A DNA stretch of 64,000 bases. Source: a sulfur-oxidizing endosymbiont of Gigantopelta aegis (GTDB lineage Bacteria; Pseudomonadota; Gammaproteobacteria; GRL18). A model generated the notes under the pieces. The model was not told where the DNA came from and made no database searches. It saw nothing but the letters and a program-made list of their open reading frames with translations. Of this stretch, positions 1-10,415 are shown piece after piece. The first letter of the stretch is position 1; the number at the start of each line of letters is the position of its first letter. Position numbers and translations under genes: made by a program. Location of the stretch: the NCBI RefSeq assembly GCF_016097415.1, contig NZ_JAEHGE010000001.1, positions 1,909,157 through 1,973,156 of the forward strand. Reading direction: 5' to 3'.

Positions 1-2
1 AT

Positions 3-1220
3 AATGCCATTAAGTTTACTGAAAAAGGCGAAGTCACTTTACGTTGCTCTATTCCAGAACTGAATCAAGCGGATTTAATATCACCTCAAGAAAATAGGAC
101 AAAAGAAAATACTGCCCAAGAAAAAATACGTCTATTTTTTGAAATAGATGATAGTGGTATCGGTATTCCTTTCGACAAACAGGATATTATTTTTGATTCT
201 TTTTCACAGGTTGATAGCTCAACCAGTCGAGAATATGGTGGCACCGGCTTAGGGCTTTCTATTTGTCAACAACTCGTCTCTCTCATGGGTGGTGAAATTG
301 GAGTAGTGAGTAATTATGGTTCCGGTGCCTCGTTTTGGTTTACCGTTACTTTAGAGCAAGGCGATTCCGATTTATTACCTGTGTTTAATAGCGGCCATGA
401 ATGCGCTCAGAAAACCCCTCAATACTCAGCAACCGTATTAGTTGCAGAAGATAACTTGGTCAATCAAGAATTAGCAAAAACCATGTTAGAAATTTTAGGC
501 TGTAAGGTACTCCTTGCAGACAATGGTGCTGAAGCCATCGAAGTAGCCGAACAACATTCATTGGACTTGATTTTTATGGACTGCCACATGCCTAAAGTTG
601 ATGGTTTTAAAGCAACCAAAGCCATACGTTCACAAACTTTAAAATCAGGTTCAAAAAATCAACTCAACACAGAGCCTCCCATCATAGCCCTCACTGCTGA
701 CGTGAGAGATGGCATTCAAGAGCATTGCACACAAGCCGGCATGAATGACTATATCAGCAAGCCATTTACTCTTGATGAAATTGCTGACAAACTGACCTTA
801 TGGTTGGATAGCCAGCAGCATCTTGCACCACTGGTCACGTTTAAAGAACAAACCATCATTTCAAACGATACCATTGAACAAAGTTCGTGGCAGGTGATAC
901 GTGATTTACAACGCCCTAATCAGCCTGACATTTTACACAAATTAATCCGTATTTATCTGGACAATACACCTGATTTAATTGAGTTGTTAACTCAGGCTGC
1001 AAAAGAGTTGGATGCTATCTCTTTTGCGGAAACAGCTCATACTATAAAATCCAGTAGCAAGAACCTGGGAGCAATCAAACTGGCTCAACTCTGTGAAAAA
1101 TCTGAGTGTAATTCTAAAGAAAAAAATCAAGCAAAGGCATTTGAGCTCATTTATGAAATAAAAGCTGAATACCAATTAGTTGAGTCAGAACTGCTCAGTG
1201 AGCTTGAAACAAGTGATTGA
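3..1220 (+). CDS. Hybrid sensor histidine kinase, C-terminal part (HATPase-REC-HPt), 5' end outside window
   Basis: The reading frame is open from the window edge, so the sensor and dimerisation parts lie upstream. The first residues are the N-box of a histidine kinase ATPase (NAIKFTEKGEV). They are followed by the G1 box DDSGIGI, the F box and the G2 box GGTGLGLSI. A receiver domain follows (VAEDN acidic pocket, phospho-acceptor Asp in MDCHMPKVDG, Lys in ISKPF). An HPt domain ends the protein, with the phospho-His in AHTIKSSSKNLGA. This order (HK-REC-HPt) is typical of BarA/ArcB-like phosphorelay kinases that pass phosphate to a separate response regulator. Neither the partner nor the signal can be seen. 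The next gene starts about 150 bp downstream, so an operon is uncertain. Confidence 0.93.
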   Translation, partial: NAIKFTEKGEVTLRCSIPELNQADLISPQENRTKENTAQEKIRLFFEIDDSGIGIPFDKQDIIFDSFSQVDSSTSREYGGTGLGLSICQQLVSLMGGEIGVVSNYGSGASFWFTVTLEQGDSDLLPVFNSGHECAQKTPQYSATVLVAEDNLVNQELAKTMLEILGCKVLLADNGAEAIEVAEQHSLDLIFMDCHMPKVDGFKATKAIRSQTLKSGSKNQLNTEPPIIALTADVRDGIQEHCTQAGMNDYISKPFTLDEIADKLTLWLDSQQHLAPLVTFKEQTIISNDTIEQSSWQVIRDLQRPNQPDILHKLIRIYLDNTPDLIELLTQAAKELDAISFAETAHTIKSSSKNLGAIKLAQLCEKSECNSKEKNQAKAFELIYEIKAEYQLVESELLSELETSD

Positions 1221-1367
1221 TAAAAGTCTTTTTATGATCCAAGCTTAAAAATTAGAATATTACGCTAAACAAATATACATACTTTTTATGTAACACTCAT
1301 CACAGATAATACCTTTGTTTATAAAGATAATGGCCTCATATTCATTTTACCTAGAGGAACAAATTCA

Positions 1368-1940
1368 ATGAAAACAATAGCACTTACTGTTGTCCTATCA
1401 TCTCTTTTTTTATTGCCGACTATTGTATTTTCTAGCGATAATCAAACACAACTACTTCAAGAAAGTCGCCAGTCCGTCAAACAATTTGCAAGCAGCCTAA
1501 AAGGTGAGTTAAAAGCAGCAATGAAAAAAGGAGGGCCTGTCAATGCAATACAAGTTTGTAACGAAAGAGCGATCCCCATCACTGATACTGCAAGTCAGAA
1601 AAATGGTGTTACTTTAAGTCGCACCTCTTTAAAAATTCGTAATCCCGCCAATGTTGCCGAAGCTTGGGAGCACAAAATTTTACAAAACTTTGAAGACCGA
1701 AAGAATAATGGTGAATCACCTAAAAAAATGGAATTCAGTGAAATCATTGAAATCGATGGCAAAAAACAATTTCGCTATATGAAAGCCATGGCAATATCTC
1801 AGCCTTGTCTACATTGCCATGGTGAAAAAGCTCTCCCTGATGTCGAGAAAAAACTATCTAGCCTATACCCTCAGGATAAAGCCAGAGGCTATAAATTAGG
1901 TGATATTCGTGGCGCAATTGTTTTGGTCAAAGATTTATAA
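1368..1940 (+). CDS. DUF3365 (Tll0287-like) periplasmic c-type haem protein
   Basis: The 190-residue protein has a clear Sec signal peptide (basic MKT start, hydrophobic core, ending near VFSSD). A single haem-binding motif, CLHCHG, sits near residue 150 with the context QPCLHCHGEKALP. This arrangement, with an N-terminal helical region containing VQVC-like NAIQVCNERA, is characteristic of the DUF3365/Tll0287-like family. These occur as stand-alone periplasmic haem proteins or as sensor domains of kinases. A hybrid kinase ends just upstream in the same direction, which makes a redox-sensing link possible but unproven. The start is supported by an AGAGGAAC-type ribosome site 7-8 bases before the ATG. 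Confidence 0.85.
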   Translation: MKTIALTVVLSSLFLLPTIVFSSDNQTQLLQESRQSVKQFASSLKGELKAAMKKGGPVNAIQVCNERAIPITDTASQKNGVTLSRTSLKIRNPANVAEAWEHKILQNFEDRKNNGESPKKMEFSEIIEIDGKKQFRYMKAMAISQPCLHCHGEKALPDVEKKLSSLYPQDKARGYKLGDIRGAIVLVKDL

Positions 1941-1953
1941 AAACATAAGCCAA

Positions 1954-2003
1954 CCTTATTTGTGTCATATAACACAATTATTAATTCATATGACACAACA
2001 AGG
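1954..2003. promoter_or_regulatory. Inverted repeat between the haem-protein gene and the TonB receptor gene
   Basis: Two arms of about 16 bases (1954-1970 and 1988-2003) are complementary. Their core, TTGTGTCATAT and its reverse complement, is perfect over 11 bp, and the loop is 17 bases. The left arm with adjoining bases also forms its own short dyad, TTGTGT-N6-ACACAA, which resembles a CRP/FNR-type operator half-site spacing. No T-run follows, so it is not a classic terminator. It lies about 140 bp upstream of the receptor start and may be an operator or an RNA hairpin. Confidence 0.5.
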
Positions 2004-2104
2004 TACATGATAATATAGTAATGTTAAAAAAAATATTTAAAAAATAGATTTAAGCCATTGAACTAAAATATAAAACAATAACATGGTGCAAAAATTGCTT
2101 TATT

Positions 2105-2124
2105 GGAGTTAAGACTTAACCTCC
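2105..2124. promoter_or_regulatory. Short dyad in the leader of the TonB receptor gene
   Basis: GGAGTTAAG and CTTAACCTCC form an imperfect dyad about 20 bases before the receptor start codon. It contains a GGAG that could compete with the real ribosome site (AAAGGAAT) just before the ATG. It may be a metal-responsive operator or a translational control hairpin. This is an observation only. Confidence 0.3.
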
Positions 2125-2142
2125 GATTACAAAGGAATTTTT

Positions 2143-4407
2143 ATGATGCACCCTTCATTTCATAAGCGAAGTGCCCTTCTTACAACACTTATTGCAACAC
2201 TGACTCATGGCCTCGCCATTGCTGAGGAGGCGCCGCTTGCAGGTATCAATGTTTCTGCAACAGCGATTAAACAAACACTCGATTCCTCAACCCTTACTGT
2301 GGAAAAATTAAAATCGATAGCACCTTCTACCAGTGATACCGCATCACTATTAAAAAATGTACCTGGCTTAGTCATACAACAATCGGGTGGTGTTTCAGGT
2401 TTACCTGTTATTCGAGGTCTAGCCGATGATCGTTTACGCATTAAAGTTGATGGGATGGATTTAATTTCTGCTTGTGCAAACCACATGAATCCAGCTCTTT
2501 CCTATATCGATCCCAGCAATGTTGCTAGTGCAGAAGTTTTTGCCGGCATATCACCGATTAGTGTCGGTGGCGACAGCATTGGCGGCACAATTTTAATCAA
2601 TTCAGCCCCACCTGAGTTTGCCAAAAATGGCGAAGGTCTATTAAGCAAAGGCGAAGTGGGTGCTTTTTATCGTAGTAATGGTAATGCTCAAGGCGGCAAT
2701 ATTTCTGCCACAGTGGCGGGTGAAAAGTTAAGTATCCGTTACCAAGGTTCAACAACTCAGTCTGATAATTATTCTGCAGGCGATAACTTTAAACCTGCGG
2801 GACAGACTACTCTAGGTGCCAATCGTTTAGATCGTGACGAAGTCGGTTCAAGTAGCTATAAATCCACTAATCAATCCATTTCACTTGCTTTGAAACATGA
2901 AAATCATCAGTTTGAATTTAAATACAGCGAACAGGATATTCCCTACCAAGGGTGGACTAATCAACGGATGGATATGACCGCCAATGATAGCGAACAATAT
3001 AATTTAAATTATCAAGGCGAATTTGATTGGGGTGAACTCGAAGCAAGAGTCTACAAAGAAAGAACTCGTCATAAAATGCAATTTGATGATGACAAGCAAT
3101 ATTGGTATCTGACTGGCCTTCCATGCACCCCCAGTGGAGGCATGATGGGCTGTGCGGCAGGTATGCCAATGGACACACAGGGTAAAAATACCGGGGGCAT
3201 TATAAAAGCAGACATTTTTCTTTCATCACGAGACTTATTAAAAATTGGCGCTGAATTACAGAATTACACGCTTAATGATTGGTGGGATCCATCCGGTAGA
3301 GCTATGTGGCCAGACACATTTGTTAATATTAACGATGGTGAGCGAGACCGTACAGCCCTCTTTGCCGAGTGGGAAGCACAATGGGATCCACAATGGCAAA
3401 CCTTATTAGGCATCCGTGGTGAAAGAGTTGACATGAATGCAGGCGATGTACAGGGTTATAATGCCAGTTATGCATCAGAAGCTGCCACATTTAATGCCTC
3501 TGATCGAGACATTACAGACAACAATATTGATCTGACTGCTCTGGCACGTTATACCGTCGATAATATGACCACCATTGAAGTGGGTTATGCCCAAAAAACC
3601 CGTTCCCCCAACCTCTATGAACGCTATGCTTGGTCAACAGGTGGTATGGCGATGCGTATGGTTAACTGGGCTGGTGATGGTAATGGCTATGTTGGTAACT
3701 TAGATTTAGATCCTGAAATATCCCATACCATTAGTGCAAGTTTCGATTTTCATGATGCCACACAAAGCCAATGGGGCTTACAAGCCACCCCCTATTATAC
3801 CTATGTTGATGGCTATATTGATGCTGCGCGCTGTAACTCAACTGCGGCTTATAGCGCCTGTACCGCAGCTAATCAAACTGCAACCGATCGCTTTGTCTAT
3901 CTGCAATTTGTCAACGAGTCAGCCAAGCTGTACGGTGTAGACATTTCAGGCTTTTATCCTATCGCTAAACAGACATCGTATGGTGCTTTTACTGCCACCG
4001 GTATAATCAATTATGTCCGTGGCAAGAACAAAGATACCAATGATAACTTATATAATATTATGCCTCTGAATGCGAGATTTGCCGTTGTGCAGGATTTTGG
4101 CAAGTGGAGTAATAGTATTGAGCTTGAGCTTGTTGATAAAAAAACGAAGGTTTCTGACACCCGCAATGAAATCAAAACAAGTGGCTATGGTTTGATCAAT
4201 CTACGCAGTAGCTATGAATGGAAAGATGTACGCATTGATGTCGGCGTAGAAAACGTGCTTGATAAATTCTATAACCACCCTCTGGGTGGCACCTATATGG
4301 GTGAAGGGCAAACCATGAGCGATGGAAAACCAGCCAGTGTTGCCTGGGGATTGCCTGTACCGGGCATGGGTCGCTCAGTCTATGCAGGAATAAATTACAA
4401 ATTTTAG
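2143..4407 (+). CDS. TonB-dependent outer-membrane receptor, probably copper or other metal uptake
   Basis: This is a 754-residue outer-membrane receptor. It has a signal peptide ending near AIAEE, a plug domain (LLKNVPGLVIQQSGG, PVIRGLADDRLRIKVDG, GGDSIGGTI) and a C-terminal beta-barrel ending in an aromatic residue (GINYKF). The plug carries CANHMNPALSYIDPSN; a Cys/His/Met cluster at this place is typical of the OprC/NosA copper and ZnuD zinc receptors. Further Met-rich stretches (SGGMMGCAAGMPMD, STGGMAMRMVN) favour copper. The substrate is inferred from these residues, not proved. A remnant of an RND efflux adaptor lies immediately downstream on the other strand, so the locus may once have handled metal transport in both directions. 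Confidence 0.85.
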   Translation: MMHPSFHKRSALLTTLIATLTHGLAIAEEAPLAGINVSATAIKQTLDSSTLTVEKLKSIAPSTSDTASLLKNVPGLVIQQSGGVSGLPVIRGLADDRLRIKVDGMDLISACANHMNPALSYIDPSNVASAEVFAGISPISVGGDSIGGTILINSAPPEFAKNGEGLLSKGEVGAFYRSNGNAQGGNISATVAGEKLSIRYQGSTTQSDNYSAGDNFKPAGQTTLGANRLDRDEVGSSSYKSTNQSISLALKHENHQFEFKYSEQDIPYQGWTNQRMDMTANDSEQYNLNYQGEFDWGELEARVYKERTRHKMQFDDDKQYWYLTGLPCTPSGGMMGCAAGMPMDTQGKNTGGIIKADIFLSSRDLLKIGAELQNYTLNDWWDPSGRAMWPDTFVNINDGERDRTALFAEWEAQWDPQWQTLLGIRGERVDMNAGDVQGYNASYASEAATFNASDRDITDNNIDLTALARYTVDNMTTIEVGYAQKTRSPNLYERYAWSTGGMAMRMVNWAGDGNGYVGNLDLDPEISHTISASFDFHDATQSQWGLQATPYYTYVDGYIDAARCNSTAAYSACTAANQTATDRFVYLQFVNESAKLYGVDISGFYPIAKQTSYGAFTATGIINYVRGKNKDTNDNLYNIMPLNARFAVVQDFGKWSNSIELELVDKKTKVSDTRNEIKTSGYGLINLRSSYEWKDVRIDVGVENVLDKFYNHPLGGTYMGEGQTMSDGKPASVAWGLPVPGMGRSVYAGINYKF

Positions 4408-4486
4408 TAATAGGCATGAAGTAATAAAGATATTTATTTGTTAATAATAATCCTTTCTTACTTATACCATGGTTTGATTTTTAGAT

Positions 4487-4520
4487 GGATGCACCTCTGG
4501 TGCACCCACTAATTTTTTTT
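4487..4520 (+). terminator. Rho-independent terminator after the TonB receptor gene
   Basis: A stem of GGATGCACC and GGTGCACCC (one mismatch, three-base loop) is followed within a few bases by eight T residues. It lies about 80 bp after the receptor stop. It overlaps the 3' end of the convergent adaptor fragment. Confidence 0.7.
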
Positions 4521-4790
4521 CTTTAAATCAACCGTACAACGTATCCCCGCTGGGATTTTATTTTCTGGATTAGCAAGTAACACTCGAATACCAAAGGTAC
4601 CACTTCCTGCATCTACTACTGGGTCAATGACGATAATTTTTCCTGCATATTCACCACCAATCGGCTTTTGTGGGAATACTTTGAGTGTTTGTCCCAGAGT
4701 AAAACGTCCGTAGAATTCGACAGGAACAACTAATTCGACGTGTAATTCATCCATACGCGCCAAAGTAAAAATGGCTTCATTAATGTGTCC
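4509..4790 (-). pseudogene. Fragment of an RND efflux periplasmic adaptor (C-terminal barrel only)
   Basis: Only about 90 residues remain. They match the C-terminal barrel and membrane-proximal part of HlyD/MexA-type adaptors: LARMDELHVELVVPVEFYG, then GEYAGKIIVIDPVVDAGSGTFGIRV and IPAGIRCTVDL. A full adaptor is about 350-400 residues, so the N-terminal three quarters are missing. The break coincides with an IS3-type terminal repeat at 4785-4810, and any start codon upstream of it is IS- or repeat-derived. A complete, different adaptor/pump pair is present at 33.6-37.9 kb. Confidence 0.8.
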
Positions 4791-4810
4791 GGTTAAGTAT
4801 AGCCACATTA
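4785..4810. mobile_element. Solitary terminal inverted repeat of an IS3-family element
   Basis: Read on the minus strand, the 26 bases match the left terminal repeat of the IS3 copy at 25127 in 19 of 26 positions, including a shared CCGGACA block. They also share their outer 19 bases exactly with the right end of that copy (26364-26382). The element body is gone: inside it joins the RND-adaptor fragment, and outside it joins a CRISPR repeat. This is a scar of a deleted IS3. Confidence 0.65.
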
Positions 4811-4841
4811 GTCGCGCCTTCACGGGCGCGTGGATTGAAAC
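4811..4841 (+). CRISPR. Orphan CRISPR repeat (type I-C-like), no array
   Basis: One 31-base unit has the hallmarks of a type I-C-like repeat. A CGCGCC/GGGCGCG stem surrounds a TTCAC loop, and the unit ends with TGGATTGAAAC. No second repeat, spacer series or cas gene is present in the window. It begins directly after the IS3 end and runs directly into the in-frame remains of an antitoxin gene. It is therefore a relic or recombination product, not a working array. Confidence 0.7.
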
Positions 4842-5099
4842 TATACTACTTTTTATCGGTGGAAGAAGGGACTAGTTAAAGAGCTTTCAAAGGATACAAT
4901 TGAACGAATTTCATATTTATTAGGTGTGTATAAATCATTACATATTATTTTTAGTGAACCTAAACAAGCTAATTCTTGGATACAGAGGGATAATCAGGCT
5001 AGTTTATTTGCTGGTCGCAGTGCATTGGATTTCATGCTGCAGGGAAATATGATTAACTTATTTGAAGTGAGGAAATATTTGGATGCCTGGCGTGGATAA
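4842..5099 (+). pseudogene. Xre/MbcA/ParS-type antitoxin, N-terminus missing
   Basis: The open frame lacks any start codon. It encodes the C-terminal toxin-binding region of the DUF2384 antitoxin family: LSKDTIERISYLLGVYKSLHIIF, then PKQANSWIQ, SALDFMLQGNMINLFEV and the end YLDAWRG. The DNA-binding N-terminal half has been replaced by the orphan CRISPR repeat. The stop codon overlaps the start of the RES toxin by 17 bases, the usual coupled arrangement of these toxin-antitoxin pairs. The antitoxin cannot be made from its own start, consistent with the toxin also being broken. Confidence 0.8.
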
Positions 5100-5854
5100 G
5101 AAGCCAAGACAGAAAAATATTAAGGGGCTTAAGCATTATCGTATTATCGCCTCTCGTTATCCTCCAGTTGGTCTATTTGAGAAATTGGTTGATCCCGATG
5201 AATTGGACATACTCTTTGAAATTGAAAGTCTGACCAATGACCGTTTGCGTGAGCAGGTGGGTGACATTTCATTGATTGCTAACGAGGATAGAATGACGGG
5301 TTCAGGTTCATCGCCGGTTATGGCCGCCTTTACTCACATAGGTCATCCCAGTCGATTTACAGAGGGTCAAACGTATGGCGTGTATTATGCTGGGTTAAAT
5401 CATGGGACGGCAATTAAAGAAATCTGTTTTCATCACGAAAGAAATCTATCGTTTACTCATGAGCCTGCTTGTGAACTGCAAATGCGTTGCTATGTTGGAA
5501 CGGTTCGGCTACCGCTTCATGATAAGGGTGTTCGTGATGAAAACGGTGAATGTGTCGCCTTCTTCAAGCCTGTTTCGACAAGTCCAGTAAAACAAAGTAA
5601 GCATTATCCTAGAAACCTCATTTGAACCTACTACGAGCGTCCAATGTACTGAATGTTCAAGACTTTACAAAACATTTCGGCTTCACCCGTAGGGTGACTA
5701 CGAATAAAGCCAAAATAACTTGTAAAGCCTTGAATCTCCAGCACTTTGATCGCTCTCGCTACGATTCAACTGAGGTTTCTAGGATTATGTCTATAAGTGG
5801 AATGGTGAACGTATCACTCATGTGTTAGAAATTAAATCGGTGCTTGAGCGGTGA
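5083..5854 (+). pseudogene. RES-domain toxin split by a foldback element
   Basis: The first part (residues 1 to about 172) is a RES-domain protein of the MbcT/ParT type, which act on NAD+ or transfer ADP-ribose: LKHYRIIASRYPP, GSGSSPVMAAFTHIGHPSRF, GVYYAGLNHGTAIKEICFHHE. After KQSKHY it runs into a 186-bp foldback element (5603-5788). The expected C-terminus resumes beyond it in another frame as YKWNGERITHVLEIKSVLER, with a stop at 5852-5854. Without the insertion the coding sequence would be continuous (SKHYKWNGERI). Both toxin and antitoxin are therefore inactivated. Confidence 0.85.
5603..5788. repeat. Foldback (hairpin) repeat element, copy A
   Basis: The 186-bp element folds along nearly its whole length. 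The ends are almost perfect inverted repeats (ATTATCCTAGAAACCTCA against ATAATCCTAGAAACCTCA). The complementarity continues inward through TTCAAGACTTTACAA against TTCAAGGCTTTACAA to a small apical hairpin, TCACCCGTAGGGTGA. It interrupts the RES toxin gene. A relative of almost equal length lies at 10416-10602 in the opposite orientation. A 68-codon open frame inside is a by-product (see rejected items). It resembles a MITE, but no parent transposase is visible in the window. Confidence 0.85.
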
Positions 5855-5928
5855 TGTTCTCCCCCAGAGGTTCTACGGCAAAAATAGAATATATTGATAC
5901 GCTGCCGTAAATTCCTCTCTTTTCTCCT

Positions 5929-5956
5929 TTGCCAATGCACCAAAATAGACTATAAT
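5929..5956 (+). promoter_or_regulatory. Sigma-70 promoter of guaB-guaA-tadA
   Basis: TTGCCA, a 16-base spacer and a perfect TATAAT lie about 45 bases before the guaB start. A strong ribosome site, CTGGAGGG, precedes the ATG. Confidence 0.75.
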
Positions 5957-5999
5957 TATCTGTTATCTAATTAACTTTCACCTGGAGGGATTTCCCCTT

Positions 6000-7472
6000 A
6001 TGCGAATCGTTGAAGAAGCACTGACCTTTGATGATGTTTTACTCATTCCTGCCTTTTCTGATGTCCTGCCTAAAGAGGTCACTTTGGCGACTAAATTGAC
6101 CAAAGATATTGTGTTAAATATCCCCATGGTTTCTGCGGCAATGGATACAGTGACTGAACATCGTATGGCGATTGCAATGGCGCAACAAGGCGGCATTGGT
6201 ATCGTTCATAAAAACATGACTATCGAAGAACAAGCCAAAGAAGTCACCCGGGTTAAAAAATATGAAAGTGGTGTGGTCGTTGACCCCATTACTGTTTCTC
6301 CAGATACCAGTATTCGAGATGTGATGGAGATGACGCGAAAGAAACGTATTTCCGGTGTGCCTGTCGTGGTGAACAATGGTAGTGGTGATGACCTGGTAGG
6401 CATTGTTACCAGTCGTGATTTACGTTTTGAAACGCATCTTGATGGTAAAATCAGCACGATTATGACGCCTAAAGAGCGTTTAGTGACGGTTTCCGAAGGT
6501 GCTGAAAAGAGCGAAGTCATGGCCTTGTTACATGAATATCGTATTGAGAAAGTTTTAGTTGTTGATGATGCCTTTCAATTACGCGGCATGATTACTGTTA
6601 AAGATATGAAAAAAGCCACCGATTATCCTCTTGCGAGTAAAGATGAACGTGGTCGTTTACGTGTTGGTGCTGCAGTCGGTACCGGTGCAGAAACGGATGA
6701 TCGTGTTGCCGCACTGGCTGCTGCAGGTGTTGATGTGATTGTTGTTGATACTGCACATGGGCATTCAATTGGGGTGATTGAGCGTGTGGCCTGGGTGAAG
6801 AAAAACTTCCCTGAGGTACAAGTGATTGGTGGCAATATTGCCACGGGAGCTGCTGCGAAAGCCTTAGTTGAAGCGGGTGCTGATGCGGTTAAAGTGGGTA
6901 TTGGCCCCGGTTCAATTTGTACGACTCGAATTGTTGCCGGTGTCGGTGTGCCACAGATTACAGCGATTAGCAACGTCGCTAAAGCCCTAGAAGGCACCGG
7001 TGTCCCATTGATTGGTGACGGCGGAATTCGTTTCTCCGGTGACTTTTCTAAAGCCATTGTTGCAGGCGCTTCCTGTTGTATGTTTGGCAGTGTTTTTGCC
7101 GGTACTGAAGAAGCTCCCGGTGAAGTTGAACTGTATCAAGGGCGCTCGTATAAATCCTATCGTGGTATGGGTTCTATGGGTGCAATGTCACAACAGCAGG
7201 GTTCTAGCGACCGTTATTTTCAGGACAGCAGTGATGCAGACAAGTTAGTCCCTGAAGGCATTGAAGGTCGCGTACCCTTTAAAGGGGGCATGCAGCCGGT
7301 GATTCACCAGATGCTAGGTGGTTTGCGTTCATCAATGGGCTATACCGGTTGTGCTGATATTGAAAGCATGCGCAGCAAGCCTGAATTTGTTCGTGTCACC
7401 AGTGCCGGGATGGTTGAAAGTCATGTTCATGATGTCACCATCACCAAAGAAGCGCCTAATTACAGAACATAA
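6000..7472 (+). CDS. guaB: Inosine-5'-monophosphate dehydrogenase
   Basis: This 490-residue cytoplasmic enzyme oxidises IMP to XMP with NAD+, the committed step of GMP synthesis. It starts with the family signature [18 protein letters not shown]. Two CBS domains occupy roughly residues 93-200 ([28 protein letters not shown]). The catalytic Cys lies in [11 protein letters not shown] near residue 305. The flap [25 protein letters not shown] and the C-terminal [23 protein letters not shown] follow. Length and motifs are normal. guaA, the next enzyme of the pathway, follows 145 bp downstream. Confidence 0.98.
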   Translation: MRIVEEALTFDDVLLIPAFSDVLPKEVTLATKLTKDIVLNIPMVSAAMDTVTEHRMAIAMAQQGGIGIVHKNMTIEEQAKEVTRVKKYESGVVVDPITVSPDTSIRDVMEMTRKKRISGVPVVVNNGSGDDLVGIVTSRDLRFETHLDGKISTIMTPKERLVTVSEGAEKSEVMALLHEYRIEKVLVVDDAFQLRGMITVKDMKKATDYPLASKDERGRLRVGAAVGTGAETDDRVAALAAAGVDVIVVDTAHGHSIGVIERVAWVKKNFPEVQVIGGNIATGAAAKALVEAGADAVKVGIGPGSICTTRIVAGVGVPQITAISNVAKALEGTGVPLIGDGGIRFSGDFSKAIVAGASCCMFGSVFAGTEEAPGEVELYQGRSYKSYRGMGSMGAMSQQQGSSDRYFQDSSDADKLVPEGIEGRVPFKGGMQPVIHQMLGGLRSSMGYTGCADIESMRSKPEFVRVTSAGMVESHVHDVTITKEAPNYRT

Positions 7473-7524
7473 CTGCGCTTTTGTATAAGAACGCTTTTGC
7501 AAAAGCTGTTTGCATAAGTAAAAT

Positions 7525-7570
7525 GAAGGTCGGATACTGGCACATAATTGCAGTAATCGGCCTTCTTTCG
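7525..7570 (+). terminator. Hairpin in the guaB-guaA gap, possible attenuating terminator
   Basis: GAAGGTCGGAT and ATCGGCCTTC form an imperfect stem followed by a modest T-rich stretch (CTTTCGTTTCG). A separate perfect 14-bp palindrome, GCTTTTGCAAAAGC, lies at 7493-7506. The hairpin may partly terminate guaB transcription or stabilise the mRNA. The weak T-run keeps this tentative. Confidence 0.4.
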
Positions 7571-7617
7571 TTTCGACTAAAGAATTTATACTCTTAATTT
7601 TAGAGACAGGAAAACAA

Positions 7618-9665
<2,048 letters not shown>

Positions 9666-9712
9666 TCTAAAATGAATAGGCTACGGACGTATCTTGTACT
9701 GACTGACGCTAC

Positions 9713-10345
9713 TTACGCAGCTTTGATTTCTAATAACTCTATTTCAAAAATCAATGTAGCACCAGGGCCAATGACAGGGGCAGAACCTTGATCACCATAA
9801 GCCAGATCAGAAGGAATAGTTAAGCGCCATTTTGAACCGACAGGCATCAATTGTAATGCTTCAATCCAACCCTGAATCACACCATTGACTGGGAATTGTG
9901 CAGGTTCGCCACGATCAACCGAGCTGTCAAAAACAGTCCCATCCGTTAATGAGCCATGATAATGGGTAACAACCATGTCACTTTGGCTTGGTTTAGGACC
10001 CGTGCCTTCAGTGATGATTTCATATTGCAGACCGGAATCTGTAGTGATCACGCCGTCTTTCTTAGCGTTTTCTTCTAAAAATGCCTGACCAGAGGCTTTA
10101 TTGTCGGCGGCGGCACTGGCTGCTGCTTCTTGAACCTGTTGGTTGATTGCGGAAAAAGCTGCTTGCATGACGTCTTCAGGGAAACGTAGTGGTTTGTCGT
10201 TAAACACATCGCTTAAGCCGATGATCAATGAATCCAGGCTAAATCCTGGAAAAGACTGACTTTTAACCTGTTGAGCCAGTTGTAAGCCTATCCCGTAGCT
10301 GACTTTATCAGCATCTGTTTTGATTGTATCACTCATAAGAAGCAT
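9713..10345 (-). CDS. FKBP-type peptidyl-prolyl cis-trans isomerase (FklB/FKBP22-like)
   Basis: The 210-residue protein lacks a signal peptide. It has an N-terminal helical dimerisation region (DKVSYGIGLQLAQQVKSQ, FPEDVMQAAFSAINQQVQE) followed by a C-terminal FKBP domain (GSLTDGTVFDSS, VIQGWIEALQLMPVGSKW, IPSDLAYGDQGSAPVIGPGATLIFEIELL). This is the FklB (FKBP22) layout, a dimeric PPIase that assists protein folding. The start may be this ATG (AAGG upstream) or the one three codons later. It converges on tadA. Confidence 0.9.
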   Translation of the reverse strand: MLLMSDTIKTDADKVSYGIGLQLAQQVKSQSFPGFSLDSLIIGLSDVFNDKPLRFPEDVMQAAFSAINQQVQEAAASAAADNKASGQAFLEENAKKDGVITTDSGLQYEIITEGTGPKPSQSDMVVTHYHGSLTDGTVFDSSVDRGEPAQFPVNGVIQGWIEALQLMPVGSKWRLTIPSDLAYGDQGSAPVIGPGATLIFEIELLEIKAA

Positions 10346-10415
10346 ATTACCTTGTACTGAATTATTGCATTAACTTAGCTATTTTTTATTTCGTTTGCCC
10401 GAATTGGCAAGGTTA

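Noticed and set aside
4485-4823. A complete 104-residue RND-related protein starting at MKARLMW
   Set aside because: The first codons come from the CRISPR repeat and IS3 end; only the later 90 residues are homologous to adaptors.
4811-4841. A functional CRISPR array
   Set aside because: Only one repeat is present and the following DNA is an antitoxin gene remnant, so there are no spacers.
5622-5828. 68-residue ORF (MNLLRASNVLN...) with a 67-residue relative at 10379-10582, as a conserved small protein
   Set aside because: Both lie inside the foldback repeats. Variation follows arm complementarity, not codon position, and there is no ribosome site or independent context.
5854-5999. Purine riboswitch in the guaB leader
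   Set aside because: A standard sigma-70 promoter lies about 45 bases before the start, leaving too short a leader, and no aptamer-like conserved bases were seen.
6623-7057. 144-residue ORF opposite guaB, and 133-residue ORF at 42242-42643 opposite frmA
   Set aside because: They are antisense shadows of strongly coding genes with no start signals or recognisable domains.
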